A stretch of 64,000 bases of DNA from Hermatobates lingyangjiaoensis (lineage: Eukaryota; Arthropoda; Insecta; Hemiptera; Hermatobatidae), in NCBI GenBank assembly GCA_026182355.1, contig JAPFBL010000241.1, forward strand, positions 438,501 through 502,500, written 5' to 3'. The position numbers and the translations under genes are program-made. Of this stretch, positions 20,974-36,459 are shown piece by piece (positions within the stretch are counted from its first letter, which is position 1; each line of letters starts with the position of its first letter). Below the pieces are notes generated by a model. It saw only the letters and a list, made by a program, of their open reading frames with translations, was not told where the DNA came from and made no database searches.

Positions 20974-23900
20974 GTTAGGTTGCAGTGGCAGTTCCACAAG
21001 GGAACACACGTAGGCCAAGCATTGGCCCTTTATGATACCACACAATGAAGATTGATTCTACAGTGGGAGTCCTAAATTTTGCCTAACTCAAATATATTTA
21101 GAATATATATATATATATATTACTAGATTAAAAACTTGAGATATTTCTTACTCGTTACTGGCTGAAGTGTTTAAGAGTTCTGATCTGTATGTATGTATAT
21201 CCTCGAGAAGTTGGCTTTGTTGAGCTCCACTTCTATCAGAGAGAGCGCATTCCATCTTACGTTTGCTCTTCAAATAATTAAGATAGGTTAACATAAACTG
21301 ATATCATTGTAATAAATAATTATGAAATTAGAATTAAGTTCGAAATTTTGAAAATAGTTTAAAACATTAAATTTAATTATTTATGAAAAAAAATGTATCA
21401 AATAAAGTAAATCTTATGTATAACTTAATAAAATTAATACTAAGTACATTATTTTTTTTAATTAGTATCACAGTTTGTATATACAACATAAAGGATCTGT
21501 CATTCAAGATTCGAATCTTCAGTAGGAATAGCTGACCTCCATGTAAACCTGAAGAAGTTCAAGTGTCGAAATGAAATAAAGCGGTTTTTTTTGTGCTATT
21601 GAGGATACATTACCTTTCCCCTTCTGATGCTGTAATTTAGTATTATGCTTGACTTGGTGTAAAAGACAGTCATCAGCAGGGTCCCACCTGCTGATAATTA
21701 GGTTAATTATGTGTACCATGAATGTTTTTTTTTCCAATTTCTAATAACAAGTCGTTTTTCTTAAATCATGATTAACCTATTGCCTTACCAATAAGGAGCG
21801 TAGCTTTGGTTTTAGCTTGACTCAATAATATTCAAGAAGGAAAGGTTTCTGCAAAAAATTGCACAATATTGCACATTATTTTTGTGCAAAAAAAATTGTA
21901 TTTAACATTGTGTTGTAAAAGTTTAGATATTGAAATCAAGAGTAAACAATTGATAGATTTTGTTTTTGTTAAAAACTGTTGCAAGAAATTTGCATAAATA
22001 TTTTTTACTGTAAATTAAAAATTTCTGTTTACTGCTTTTATTTATACTGGTAAGTAAGCACATTCAAAATTAAACATAATAAAAATCAAGTTGAATTAAT
22101 TATGTTTTCCAACGAAGTGAAATAATACTGGGGTATAAATAATGGATAATACCTTATTATATAAATAATGGATAGTGAAATAATGGATAAATCAAAGCCC
22201 TCTACACACAAAAAAGAAGCCTTTTTATTTTATGCGTTTCGAACACTTTGTGTTCATCGTCAGGTAAACTTCGAAGTTCTGTTGTCGGTCTTCTACTCAT
22301 TCCTTTGGAAGTTTACCTGATGATGAGCACGAAGTGTTCAAAATGCATAGAATAAAAAGGCTTTGTGTGTGTGTGTGTGTGTGTATGAGTAAATACCATA
22401 CAATGATAGTTGCACAACCAATGATTTGGAGAAGTGAAACAATTTATTTTATACAATTTGCAAAGACTGTTTATTGAAAAGCATAATTTTGAAGATCTAT
22501 ACCAAGTGTCTGTTGGGAATTGTGAGAAGCTTTCATTATCAAATAAAAAATGATAAATTGGAGAGCATTCATGCTTCAGAAATCGTTATCAACAAAATAA
22601 CTATAGTAGAAATATACATATCTCATATGCGATTCTTGCATAACGAAGACTGTCCTGATGGAATATGACATTCATGTATTCATTTCATTCAGTGACAAAA
22701 ATTACTCTGAATAGTTAATGAATTAATTCCTCTGTCAACTTTCTTGTTCTTATATACAAGTTTCTTTAAATTGCTGGTTAGAACACATAATTATTAAAAC
22801 TGAAAAGGTCCCATATACTGGAAAAATGTAGCTAATCGTAATTATATTTGAAGTATTTATGATGCGTACACATAACTCTTTAACTTGTTAAGGCTGCAAT
22901 TGTTTTACCTTTTTATAACGCATGATAACCTTATATTCTATTCTATAAATAGAAGGCTATTAAAGCAATTAGCACTATAATGATTACAAAGGACTTGTAT
23001 CCTGTATAGTATTATTCTTACAGGAATTTATATATTTTAAATATAAAATTAAAACTTCTACATAAATGTATACTATATTTATGTATGATAATGTATTATG
23101 AAAACATACTGAGATTTATACATTTTAAAAATGACTTCTTTAAATCATAAATCATGTTAAAAATGTTCTGCAGTAAAGATGAAATTACTTTAAGACTTTT
23201 CAAACAACAAAACAAACATAAAAACACATTTATCTTCTTTTTCCTGTATGTATAAATATTAATAAGCTATCTAACTTATAATAGAGTTATGATTTGTGGA
23301 ATATGCATTCTGGTTAATGAAACAGTTTGATCATTATATGTCTACAAAAAAAATGTAAACAGAAGTCCTTAAAAACATGAAAACTGGGTTCAAAGGAACC
23401 ATTATATTAAAGTCGTTTTGAAACTCTCTACTGTACTGTACTTATATGAAAGTCAACTATTATTATTATTTTCATTTAATTATGAATACATATAATCAAT
23501 TAACACATGCTGGAAACATATTAAAAAGATTGTTCTCTGTATGTTTTATGATTAAAAATTATACCAAAAAAAACTGTTCTCCTTATATTTTATGATTAAA
23601 ATCAAAAGATACATTTTATTCAAAATTTAAACTCAATACTGTACTTATGTGAAAGTAAAAGGAATTATTATGATTTAATAATGAATACGTATAACCAATT
23701 AACACATATTGGAAACATATAAGACCGTTCTCTGTATGTTTCTAATTGAAAAATTGAACAATAAAAACTTATTTTTATATTTTATGATTAAAATAAAAAA
23801 ATATTTTTGATTAGAGATTCAACAATGTTGACATCTCTTTTGTACATCATTTGTTATGAAATAATGAGTATTATTTTATTATAATAATAAAAAAATATTA

Positions 23901-26900
23901 CTATAACGAATTTGATAAAAAAAATTTTAATTAAACAATGAAACATTGGGAAATTGAAAATGTAATAATTATTTCATAATGAGTGGGGAGACAAATCATT
24001 CAGGTTTAAACTGACAAACAGTTCTCAGTTTAGTACAAGTTCTCGAACCAAAGGTCAAATCAAATCTACTTAAAGAATTATTTCCGCTGTAAGTAAGTTC
24101 ATGTTTACTTATTTCTCCTTTATGTCTTTTAAATATATGTTAAATTACTTCAATTTAGTATTAAATATTAATTAATTATTATTAATTACAATCAATATTC
24201 TTGTATATGTTTGGACGAGTCTAAATTAGTTGAATAAAACATGGCGACTCATCTTATTAATCATGGCGTTTCAGGTTATTAAATCGTTTGGTCGAGTTTC
24301 CAGTCCCAAGAAATCTACTTTAAGAACTATTTCCACTGTAAGTAAGTTCATTTTTACTTATTTCTGCCTTATATCTTTAAATATATATATTAAATTACTT
24401 CAATTCAGTATTAATATAAATTCATTATTATTAAGTACAATCAATATTCTTGATTATGTTTAGACGAGTCTAAATTACTTGAATAAAACATGGCGTCCAT
24501 ATTTAAAAAGAAAAAAAGCGTGCCCAATAGATTTGTAAATTTTCTATTCCATTTTATAGCTGTTGTAACTAATTTATTTTCAGATGTTTCACTTTTAACT
24601 TTTTCTTTTGTAGGGTTATATATATTTATAATATTAGTATAATACGTTTATATTGTACATACAAAGCATAAAATCATACTCTGCAATGTAAACTTTTTGT
24701 TTTGCTCTACAAAATACGTGTAAAACTTTCTATTACTTATTGAAAATAGTTGAAAATAACATAAATATTTCTTTTTTCCTTCAAGACTAATAAAAGAAAC
24801 TTTAATTTTTTAAAAGAGATATTGTTTTGAAAAAGCATTGTGAGGAAAAGGTTTAATGGTTTATATTAATATGTTGTGAATTGAAAAATCACTTTTTGTT
24901 GCAAATATCACTCCGATTTGTAGAAAATAACAAATTACATTAAAAAACTGAGTGTTACTTTTCTTATTAACAAACTATATTAATCAATATAGTTTCTCAA
25001 TATTTTTGCAATCTATTAAAATATTTAGTCACAGCTGGTATACGTCCCATTCTTTTAATATCTTCTTATATGAAAAAATGAATATTAAACTATTCATTAA
25101 TAGTTAATAATTCATTAAACTATTCATTTATAGTTAATAATTCATTAAACTATTCATTTATAATTTGTAGTTTTATTTTTCTTTTAAATATAGAGGTAAG
25201 GTTATTCTTATGTTGTTACACAAAATAACGTAATTTAAAAAGAAATTAAATAAAAAGGTGCATTGTGATAGCATTTATACACAAAGTAATCAGGGACACA
25301 ATGAAATAAACTGATTATTTTTTAGTTATGGGTAGTTTGAATCATGGAAAGGAATTTGTCTGCGTTTCAAATGCATTGTTGAATCATCAACAAATGATTG
25401 CATCATAAATGTTGCACTGATGGGCAACAATTTGCAATTTAAAAATAAATGATAATGATGATTTGAATCTGTGTGCTCCTTATCAATATGAGATTTAAAT
25501 TTTACTGATAACCAGTTTAGGGTCCAAATCATAGTTTTAATCAAATTTTTTAACTGGTTCATATATTTAACTATAGTTACAACACCCATTTCTCTGTGTT
25601 CAATTACTTTTTATAACTTCTCTTTTCCCAATTGTTGAAATACATCGTTTTCTATTTCAAAATTGTTAATTTTGATAAATATGCAGAGATATCTGTTCTT
25701 AAAATCATCACACTCAGTGTTTGAACTGAGTAAATAGCTTAAAACTTTACTATTATCATAAATGCATAGTACATAATATCATTTTATTAATTTTCATTCC
25801 TTTTCAAACCAGTTATTGCATCAATTCAATTCATTTTGAGATTAATATTTTTAAACTATTTAATAGTTAATTGCATATCATTATATTTCAGTATATATAT
25901 TTTGGTTAGAACAAACATTTAGTTTCTTTGAACCATCATCACATCAATTCGTTTAGTAAAATAAATTTACAGTGTATTCGGTTTTGAAACATATCTATTG
26001 CAGAGAAAACTGCTCTTCTATTTTGACATCCAATACTTCACAGTACAAACTAAAATGTTTAAAATTATCCTTAATTTTATATTCATAATAGATTTTGAAT
26101 GTAATTATCTAATCAATAAATGCTATTTAAATGACAGAGGGTCTCTGTCAGTACATTTTAGCCTCAATTGTTCTTCATTTAAGTTTTATTTTTATATTTT
26201 TCTTATTACATGGTTCAAAGAAAAAATCATTCTTATTTTGTTATTCTATTATCATTTGACTTTAGTTTTTGTTAGTGGTTTATATCATTAGTTGTGCAAT
26301 CCGTAATAGTGTGGTATTTACTCATTCTGAGGTAAAATGGATAAACCAACAAAAGTCTCCACACAAATGAAGTTTTATTCAACGCGTTGAATAAAACTTC
26401 ATTTGTGTGGAGACTTTTGTTGGTTTATCCATTTTACCTCAGAATTAGTGGTTTATTTTTTCTCAGTTTTATTTATTCGGTAGATAATATAAAGTTGTGT
26501 TAGTTGTTGTAACCAAGACTTTTCAAGTTCAAACACTGGGAATATGAGTACATAAGTAAAATTTCCCAGATCTTCTATATATTCTGTGGTTTAACACCGA
26601 TATAAAAACCACAGATATTTAAATGCTGTGGTTTAACAACGTTTTAAATATCGTTGTATAGCATAATTTGCTTTTAAATAAAGAATCGCTGAGAAAAAAA
26701 AGGGAAACTGTAGAACTTCTTTATTCTTTTGGCTTCCAAATAATCACAGAAAATCACTTTTGAGTAAGCTTTCTACATAATTTGCCGTTTTTGATTATTA
26801 TTGGGAAGCCGTAAAATTGGCAAATTAGTAGGAGTTCTTTTTTCTGCTTTCATTAAAAATAATGAAATAATTTGTTTTATCCAATTTACAGGCTTTTTAT

Positions 26901-29900
26901 GCCTTATATCTAAAGAGTGGAGGTGTGACTCAGTTTTAATTCACCTATTAACCACGGACAAGTTACATTGTAAAGGCTGTCCGTGTCACCGATCCAAGTG
27001 GTAACCACGCCCAATGTTGCTTAACTTTGGTGAGTTACATGAGAACATGGATATGACTATGTTGAATGTATGTAATGCCTACAATATACAAGTATATGAT
27101 AAATGCTTGTACGGCATAGAACAATTTCCTTTTTGTGATGTAATTTTTTTGAGGGTTGAGGTCCAGTGATTTTAAACTAGTCCTTTTGCCGACGTTTCGA
27201 TATATATTTATGTTATCTTCAGAGCATGGAAATCTGTTTATGTTGCAGCATACCTATTTTCTACTGTTGTAGGTATATTTTTAACAATAGAAAATAGGTA
27301 TGCTGCAACATAAACAGATTTCCAAGTACTGAAGATGACATAAATATATGTCGAAACATCGGCAAAAGGACTAGTTTAAAATCATTGGACCTCAACCCCC
27401 CAAAAAATTACATAATATAAATATTGGGTCAAGAACACAAATCATGAATTTCCTTTTTGGTTCATTCTTAAATATGACCTTGAAGCATTTAATTTTAAAC
27501 GCTATTCCCTTTTAGTTAAACAAATATATAATAAACAAGGAAAATTGAATAAACAGGTGAATTTTCCAATGTTTCTATTCCTATCAATAGTAGTTAAAAG
27601 TTACATAAAGATAATATTACAAAGGATGCGCATACCACATCAAGTTGGCATTGGAGGCACTGTATTTCAACATCTTTTTCGCGGATAATTTGATTTAAAT
27701 AGTGCATACGCCTTTTTACATTCATCCAAGCTTCATTTCTTGCTTTAATTTTCTGTGTCTGAAAAAAAAAATGTTTACTTGATTAAAGATTATAATGGCA
27801 CTGATATTTTACTAGTGTCAAACAGCTCGACAAAGTTTTTGACTGAGATCATAAGAGTTGAGAATTAATTAACTGCGTCTTTAGATTATTGCAGATTAAA
27901 ACTATTTTTTTTGTATTATATATCATTCTCCTTTCTTTTTACATTAATTATTATATTGGAGTTGTTGTTTTATTTGGTCTTATTCCCCAGATGCTTATAA
28001 CTTTACAGCTGGCCTTAGTTTATTCTACTGTCGTCGGGGAGCACGCAAGCCAGGGGGCTACCTTGGCTCCATGCCTTTAGTTTCTATCACGCAAATATTA
28101 AATTAAAAGAAAAAATTTTTTTTCTTACATTTATATATAATAACATTTCCACTAATGTCATAGGTGAGCATGCAAAACACTTGCTACCCTGGCTCCAATT
28201 TAAGGAATATAATGACAATATTTCTTTGATTTAACATTATTCAGGTAATAAATAATATATATTTAATTTCATGTTTCTATCTCCACGGAAAATGGGTGAA
28301 CAAACGAACAAACAAACAAACAAACTCACGAACTTTATATATAGAGATTTGTAATAACGAGCTATAACGAGTTATAACGTAAATTACTTACTATTGTCCC
28401 TATGTAGGATTTGAGAGATTCTACTTGTTGACATTTCTGGTTCAATTCGCTCTGGAGGTCTTGTGTCTGTCGCAAATTATTATTATATTAACATTCATTA
28501 TGAAAAGTAAATAAAATAAAATAAATATAAAAAAATATACCGAAATAATTTGCTCTCGAAGGCTTTTAATTTCAAGATCTTTTTCTTGTAGTCTGTCCTT
28601 ATATGATGTAATTATATCTTTAGCTTCCATGCAAGAGTCATTTCGCTTTTTCATTAAAGATTGCTAAAAAAAAAAATAATGTAAATCATTAGTTGTACAA
28701 TCTGTAATTAAGTGATATTTACTCATTCTGAGGTAAAATGGATAAACAAACAAAAGGTTTTCACTGGACCAACCCTTCAGCACCACATCCTTAGTGTCTT
28801 CCTAATTATGAACACAAAGTGTTCGAAACGCGTTGTTGCTGTTGAATAAAACTTCATTTGTATGGAGACTTTTGTTTGTTTATCTATTTTACCTTAGAAT
28901 GAATAAATAATTTTTCTGTAAAATGAAGTCAGAATATTTAACTTAAATAAACATGGTTTTTAATAAAAATTAATATGGTCCGATGAAAAAACATGTTACT
29001 GTCAATATAAATTAATAAAATATATTGAGATAATATCTATGCTCTAAACACGAGTAGGGAATAGACATTGCCAAGGTCCTCCCAGAAAAATCTGTCTGCC
29101 TTTGGGACACTCCTTAGTTGAGTATGATCAGATATATTAATGTTTTCTTAGGAAAATGTTCACAGCTTAAATTACTTGCTGGTTTATTGCCAAATTCATC
29201 TAATGATCTGTAATTGAAATTAACTTCAGAGAAAAAAAAATATATATATGACTTCAGATAAGAAAACAACTATAAAAATATAACAATAAAATGGGTGAAT
29301 ATTAAAATTAATCCACAATTTTTGTGTAGAACGACTTCTACCGGTGAAGACCCATAATTGTGCGTTAGCTATTCAATTTTTCTATATAAAATTCAATGCA
29401 AAAATTGCCATTAAATTTATATTGGTCAAACTGGTAAATTTTTAAAGACACATGTAAAATAACACCAATACAATGTAAGTAGACAGGGAAAAAATAGCGA
29501 CTTATTGTTGCATATCATATAAGTAATAAAAATCATCATATTGATTGGACAGGAGCTAAATTAATTACCTATGAAAAATCGATGTTGTTAAGATTAAATT
29601 TAATAGATCAAATATTATAAACGGGCTCTATAAATATTAGTAGTATAATATTAGCTCTAGATAAAAATTAGTAATGGTCTCTTCAAGCTTGATACTTTCT
29701 TGACGAGGACAATAACCTCTTCTAAGAGCGTTGAGAGCTAGCGGATAGTTTTTTTTACTTTTTCTTACTGTACTCCTTTGTTTCCCCAAACATCCCTTTC
29801 TAGACATTAGTCCTTTCCTGCGCTTTCACCCTTTTAAAATAACACTCTTCCCTCCCACTCCTCTCAACCCCTCACCAAGATGTTTCAGTTGGGTTTTTGA

Positions 29901-32900
29901 CTCTGATGAAGACTGCTTATTATGGTTGAAAGATCATAGTTTTGTTTTCCCCAATGTCATATTGTGGTTTAATCATCCATAAAGAAATATAGGATGTAAC
30001 AATATTGAGACCAAAATCACCGTAAGCCAATAAATATTTAATATACATTCATAGGAATAAAATCAATCAGTTCAAGACGAGAAGGCGGCCACTATTTTAC
30101 ATCAATTGGCACATTTGAAGTTCAAATTACCATTTAAAGAACCTACTGGAAGTAGACCAAAGTATGTTAATACTATCTGATATAGAGCAATAAATTATTA
30201 CATTATATTTCTACTAAATGTAATAAAGGAGAACTTTCAGACACATATAGTTTTAGTTATTTTTTTATATTCGAAACTGGATTTTAATAAAGGTATAGAG
30301 TGTACATCATAGAAATACGGATTAAGTTTTTTTTAAAAAAATTATTAAAAAATAATGTTGGACATATATAAATTAAATATATATTATTTTCAATATCAAA
30401 TCATATATGTGGATTGTATGTATATTTTTGTTCATATTAAATTAAAGAATTAATCAGCAAATAAACTTATTTCACAATAAAATTAATTGAATTAAAAAAT
30501 TATATTTAATTAAATTTATATAATTTGAAATAAATGTGAAAAGTGGCTGAATCTGTATAGAAATCGATTTTGACATGCATGACAAACAAGTTCTCTGGAA
30601 AGATGATGTATGAGAGCAGTACCGTAACAAATATTTTTGTTATTATCGAATACTCTCGATAATACAACCTCGTTAGTAATTTCTTAATGTTATTTTCATT
30701 AATTCAAATCATGAAAAAATTGTTAAATTAAATTTAATGACTACGCAAACAAACATCATTAACTTTCAACCCCTTTAAAAAAAAATTAGTTTTGAAAAAT
30801 TTAAAATAAATTCATTTTTAATGTGCAAATATTACAGTTGAAAAAACCGTTTAAAACAATATTATACGCATAAAACATAAAAATAATTATGATCTTAAAA
30901 AAACTTAGTTTGGTATAAATTTTCAGTTCTTATGTTACCTTTTCATAATTTTTTTTTTATTTTTACCACCTGAAAATGCCGCCCCGTTGAACGTGCCGCC
31001 CTGTTACGGTACTGCCTCAGAGAATGGCCTCAGCGAAAATAAAAAAGAACGATATTTGTCAAACCAAAGTAAACCAAATCTGATAAAAAAAAAACTTTTA
31101 AATTAGAATCGTTTTACTAATATTTATTTCTTTAATAATAACGATTTCGTTAATGTTTCTGTTAATACATGGATCTTGTTCAATTATTTCAATTATTAAT
31201 GCCTCAAAAAGCAAACTTAAATAGACATAAATAAATTAATTAATAATTAGTAACTGATAAAAAAAGGACGAAAACACTTTCCAGGATTAAATGCAATGAT
31301 CATAGGAAACACTAGGATCAAATTCAGTGATCATAGAAAACACTTACTGTGATCCTAGTAATTTCTTGCGCTCTTTTTTTATCAGTTGGTTATTTGTCCG
31401 GTTTGAACCATTTCTTTATTTCATGTATTAATTAATAATTATCTAAGGTTAGGTTAGGTTGTAGTGGCAGTCCCACAAGGGAACACACTTAGGCCGAGCA
31501 TTGGCCCTTTACCACACAATGAAGATTGAATCTACAGTGGATCGAACCCCGGTCCTATCAGTTCAGAGGCGAGCACGTAACCACTGAACTAGCCTGACCC
31601 CTATAATTATCTAAACTTATTCCTTTTTAAAACATCCACTTACGTTATTTTCAATTTCATGTTTCAAACATTCATTTTCTTCACTAAGTTCTATATTTTC
31701 TTTACATTTTTCAACATATTTTTGCGCCCACGATTTATCCTACAAAAGAAGTAAGTTTTATAAGATTACTTTAACAGTGTGAATTGATAGCAAATGATTA
31801 ATTTACACTCTTTTGAAGAATGGTATATGCTTCCTTCCTGTAGCCTTCAATCGTCTCCTTCATCTGAGTTGATTTTTTTACCTGAGAGCAGCACCAGTTA
31901 AGTAATTAATATAACACGACAAACCAGTTAGAAATCATTTTGTTCCAATTTTTACAATAACTGTTTGTTAAAGTTATTAGTGTATTTTTCTTTTGGCACC
32001 ACTGTTTTTTGGTTATGCATAACCTACTTACTTGTTGTAACCTTTTCTTTCTCCATGTGATTTCCCACACTTTAAGAAATATAATTATTTCTACATTTTA
32101 GTAGTTATTACTTCAACTACTTTAACACTGTTGAGCATATTAAATAAGTTACTTTTGAAATTTATCCGTGAAGATGTAATTATAAATTGATAATGATACG
32201 TTATAACGAGAGAAGTGGAAATTAGCTTATCTAATTGAATAACTTCCATTAAAAGTCAATGAAATAAAATAATTGTAGTTCTGTGTAAATACGTAAGTAC
32301 ATTAATATAACATTCTGAAATGATCAGAGAGTAACTGAATTAAGATTTCTTCCATAGAGAGAAATATTTCTTAACTGTACTACTACTACTACTAGTACGA
32401 AAAAAACATTTTCTGATTATCTAAATATTAATTGTTAAATGGAATGGATTTTGAATTTTATGTTTTTTTTTAATACAACAGGAAAGTTTAATCTTTCTGA
32501 AACAATTGTGCATACTAAAGTTACATTTAATTCTAAAACTGTATGAAAAACTAAAAAAAGGTATGTTAAAAAATTGAAATTATCACAAATTAATAGGAAA
32601 TTGAAAATTCAATAAATCGATCAATTCAAATTACTACCTTTGAGCTAATTTTTTATCACAAGTTGTTTTAGTGTCATTCAGTCTAGTTAAATAAATCTTT
32701 GTTTATTAAGTTTATAAAATTAATAATTAATGTATTTCTAAATCTAAAAAAGGAGGTTTCGAAAGGTTATATATAATAATAATATGTACCTCAATTTCAA
32801 GTTCTATGTTCTTATCTTCTAAAATTGTAATACTTTCGATTAATGCTTCAATTTCTTTTTGTAGTTGTTCATTCTCGTTGAAATATTCATTTTTTAAATT

Positions 32901-35900
32901 TTCATCCAATTCTCTTAATTTTTGATTTTCTTGTTTTAATTCAGAAACTTCCTTAAGTAGAACTTCCTTTTCTTCTAGCAGTAGATTCCCACTTTTAATT
33001 CTACACTCCAATTCATTTTTAAGCTCATTAAAATTATCCATTAATTTACAATAATCCTTTTCCATTGATTCAAAATGGTCTTTAGATAATCTTGAACTAA
33101 TTTCATCCTTTAACTGTTTTATTTCCTCTTTTAAGTTTAAAATTTCTTCTGTCAAACAACTGTTTTCTTTTTGAATATCTCTAAACCTTAATACTTCTTT
33201 CTTTTGCTTTTCATTATTCATTCTTAATTCACTTATTTCTTCTAAAAGTTCATTCACTTCTTCTAATGAACTTTCAGAATTTTTCCTGAATGTTTGAGTT
33301 TCGCAGTTGTTATAGTTATTTGCACTTTTCAGATTATTCTAAACAACAAGAAAAAAGATTTATTATTGAAATAATATAAATAAATAAATAAATGTTTTTT
33401 TGTTGTGTAACCCCAAACTAAATTAAAATTGTTTTGAAGTACATAAGAAATTCCTTCTAAGCCCAATGGTTCCCAACCTTTTTTTACTCCTGCACCCCTA
33501 AAAATATTTTGCTCTGACCTCGCACCCCCTACATTTTATACTTTGTTCAAGGATAAAGGATGTAGAATCATACAAAATTTTATCAAAAGAAGATATTTAT
33601 TTCACTTTCTAATATAATATGCAAAAAAAAAATCAGACTTTTAGAGAAAAAACATATCACAGATTGATATTTGAATAAACTATACGAAAATAATAACTCT
33701 TGTTTGAAATATATGTAAAATAATAAAATCAAGAACTAGCTTCCAAACGCTTAGAAAGGAATTTAATTTTTTTTATATGTAAAAAAATCAAACATATGGA
33801 CAGAAAGGATATCCCAGATTAACATTTGAGTATACCTGACAAAAAATAATTACTTGGTTGAAATATGTACAAGATTTCAGATCTATAGCAGAGCCAGGCA
33901 AATTTTAGGCCACATCTTCATTTTTATTCTGAATCATGAAACTTAGGTTTTAACCAAGAATGAAAATACTATTAACTTAGGATTTCCATGACGTTATCGA
34001 CCTAAACTTTTGAAGATTTCCTTAGAATTTCCTTAAAAAATATCGTATCTTTAAACATTTTCTTAAAAGTGCTGAAATTTCTTTAAGCTAAGGAAATTTT
34101 CTTAAAATTACAGCTCTGCTTGTTGCACCCCCTGGAATGATGTCTCGCACCCCCCGGGGGTGCGAGCACCCCTGGTTGGGAACCCCTGTTCTAAGCGATT
34201 AGCTCTCTGTACATCTGTCTCCCAAATACCAGGTGTGCAACACTATCCTTGACTGAATAACTTTAGCTTCAGTAATAAACCATGTATGGGTGTTTCCTGA
34301 AGTAGATTACAGCTTTTTATTGTAAATAATTATTTCAAATATAGTCAACTCTGATTTCTCCTAATCATATCAGTTTTATTTTAAATTATCTTGGACATAT
34401 TGCAAACAGACCAAAAATTGAAACAAAAAAACAGACCATTCATGCTGACATTTATGTGAATAAATCAAAGTTTTATATTACGAGTACATTAAATACGTTG
34501 TTAATATGATATTAAAAACATATTAATATAATATTTTAAATTAATTTTGTCAACTGTGCTTTCCTCGTATATTGATATCATGACAACATGAAGAGTTAAA
34601 TACACGCATATTGTTATTATTACAAAGGTTAGTAAAGATAATATTATTATACATTTCCGTCATACCGTGCACCTTGTTGATGGAGTCGTTCAGTCGGTTT
34701 CGTATAGGCTGCATCATCGAGTGGGATCATTCATGATGATGGATCATTTGATGATGAACTCTCTGTGAAACCGGTTGGACTATTCCACCAACAAGATACG
34801 CAATATGATGAAAGTTTATAATAATATGAGAGGCGTATATTTTTATTTGTAATGCCTACACTTCAAAGTTTTTATATCATCCCGTGCACTTCTGATCGCG
34901 TAGCATATTTATTATTTGGCCATATATTTACATCATCGTATTGTTCTATATTGAGGCACTAAACACATTGTCGCATTGGTTAAAAAGTACAAAATTATAC
35001 AAACAAATAAATATAAAGGAATATATTTTTATATTCACCGTAGGGGTTCTTGAGGATTTTGATCATAAACATACAATTGCTGATTATAAGCCGGCTTATA
35101 GTCAGGAGTTGTATGTTTATGACCAAAATCCTCAAGAACCCCTTCGGTGAATTTGAAATATCAGTGGTCGAGAAGCTATATCAATAATATATTTTAATAT
35201 ATTGATAATAATCAATTAGAAACCAAATTTCCTTTTTTTTTTTTGAATGAATGGTTAAAATCAGTCATTTTATTCTCTTATAATATTTGACTGATTAATA
35301 AGCTAATATGAGTATGTATCCAGAGTGTTTGAGACTTCACTATTAAATATATGCGGTACAATAATTACCTCTTCGTTTTGAGAGAGATCTTCATTCACTG
35401 TTTCTAAATCATGCAGTAAACATTGTAATTCTTCAACCTGCTTCTCTAATTTATCTATCTGTAAAACAAATTTAATATATGATCTGTTTAAATAATACAT
35501 TTTAATAATTACTTCTAATTTATTAAATCATTCAAGACTGCTTGTATGAATATTCAGTTACAAATAATATTTTTATTTCGGTCAGTTCTCACTTTTTTTT
35601 TATTATACTTATCCTTCTTTTCCCTTACTAATTCCATTTGATTTTAATTTATTATTTACTCTATTTATATTATTTAGTTTTTTCTCTAGTTACTATATTT
35701 TTAGTCCCTTCCCTCTCCCTGCGTATGTTGGCAGCGCATTCACTACGACCACTGTAAAGGGATTCTCTAGTGTTGCTTCGCTTTTCAAGCGTGTCAAAAC
35801 TCCTCTTGTGGTGAAGAAATTCGAAATTCAAAGTGGGTTTTTGTAATGTTTTTTAATTGTTATCTTTTATCTTGGTTTATTTAGTCATGAAGGACCGTTT

Positions 35901-36133
35901 CTCTTTTAAATTAATATATATATATATAAACTAGAATTTAAAAAAGAACACATAGAAAGGAAACCACCGAACTCACTACTATATTTCGATGTCCTCGTGT
36001 ATATATATATATATATATAAAAGGTTTAAACCACAATAGAACAAAATTTTTCTATTCCACTTTTTCCATTGTGGTTTAAACTTCATTGATTGCGTCACGT
36101 GTTTATTTATTGTGATTTTTCTGCATATACGAG

Positions 36134-36165
<32 letters not shown>

Positions 36166-36415
36166 GATTTCACATAAACACGTGAAACAACAATTAATAT
36201 ATATATTAACACTTTTCTTCTTCTCGGAATTTGTTCAGGGTAAATATACGGAATCACCTTTTTGCCAACGTTTCGTCTTTATTTTAAGACATCCTCAGGG
36301 CTATAAACTAACCAAAAAACGTTGGCAAAAAGGTGATTACATATATTTATCCTGACCAAATTCCGAGAAGAAGAAAAAGTGTTTCTTAGTAATTTGTGGT
36401 CATGAAAACAGTACC

Positions 36416-36459
<44 letters not shown>

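Noticed and set aside
20971..20985. Interstitial telomere signal (TTAGG)n
   Set aside because: Only two to three units and always at the end of the SINE, so it is the SINE tail rather than telomeric sequence.
31447..31600. tRNA gene suggested by A and B boxes
   Set aside because: The same head recurs in four other copies attached to a SINE body; no cloverleaf-complete tRNA.
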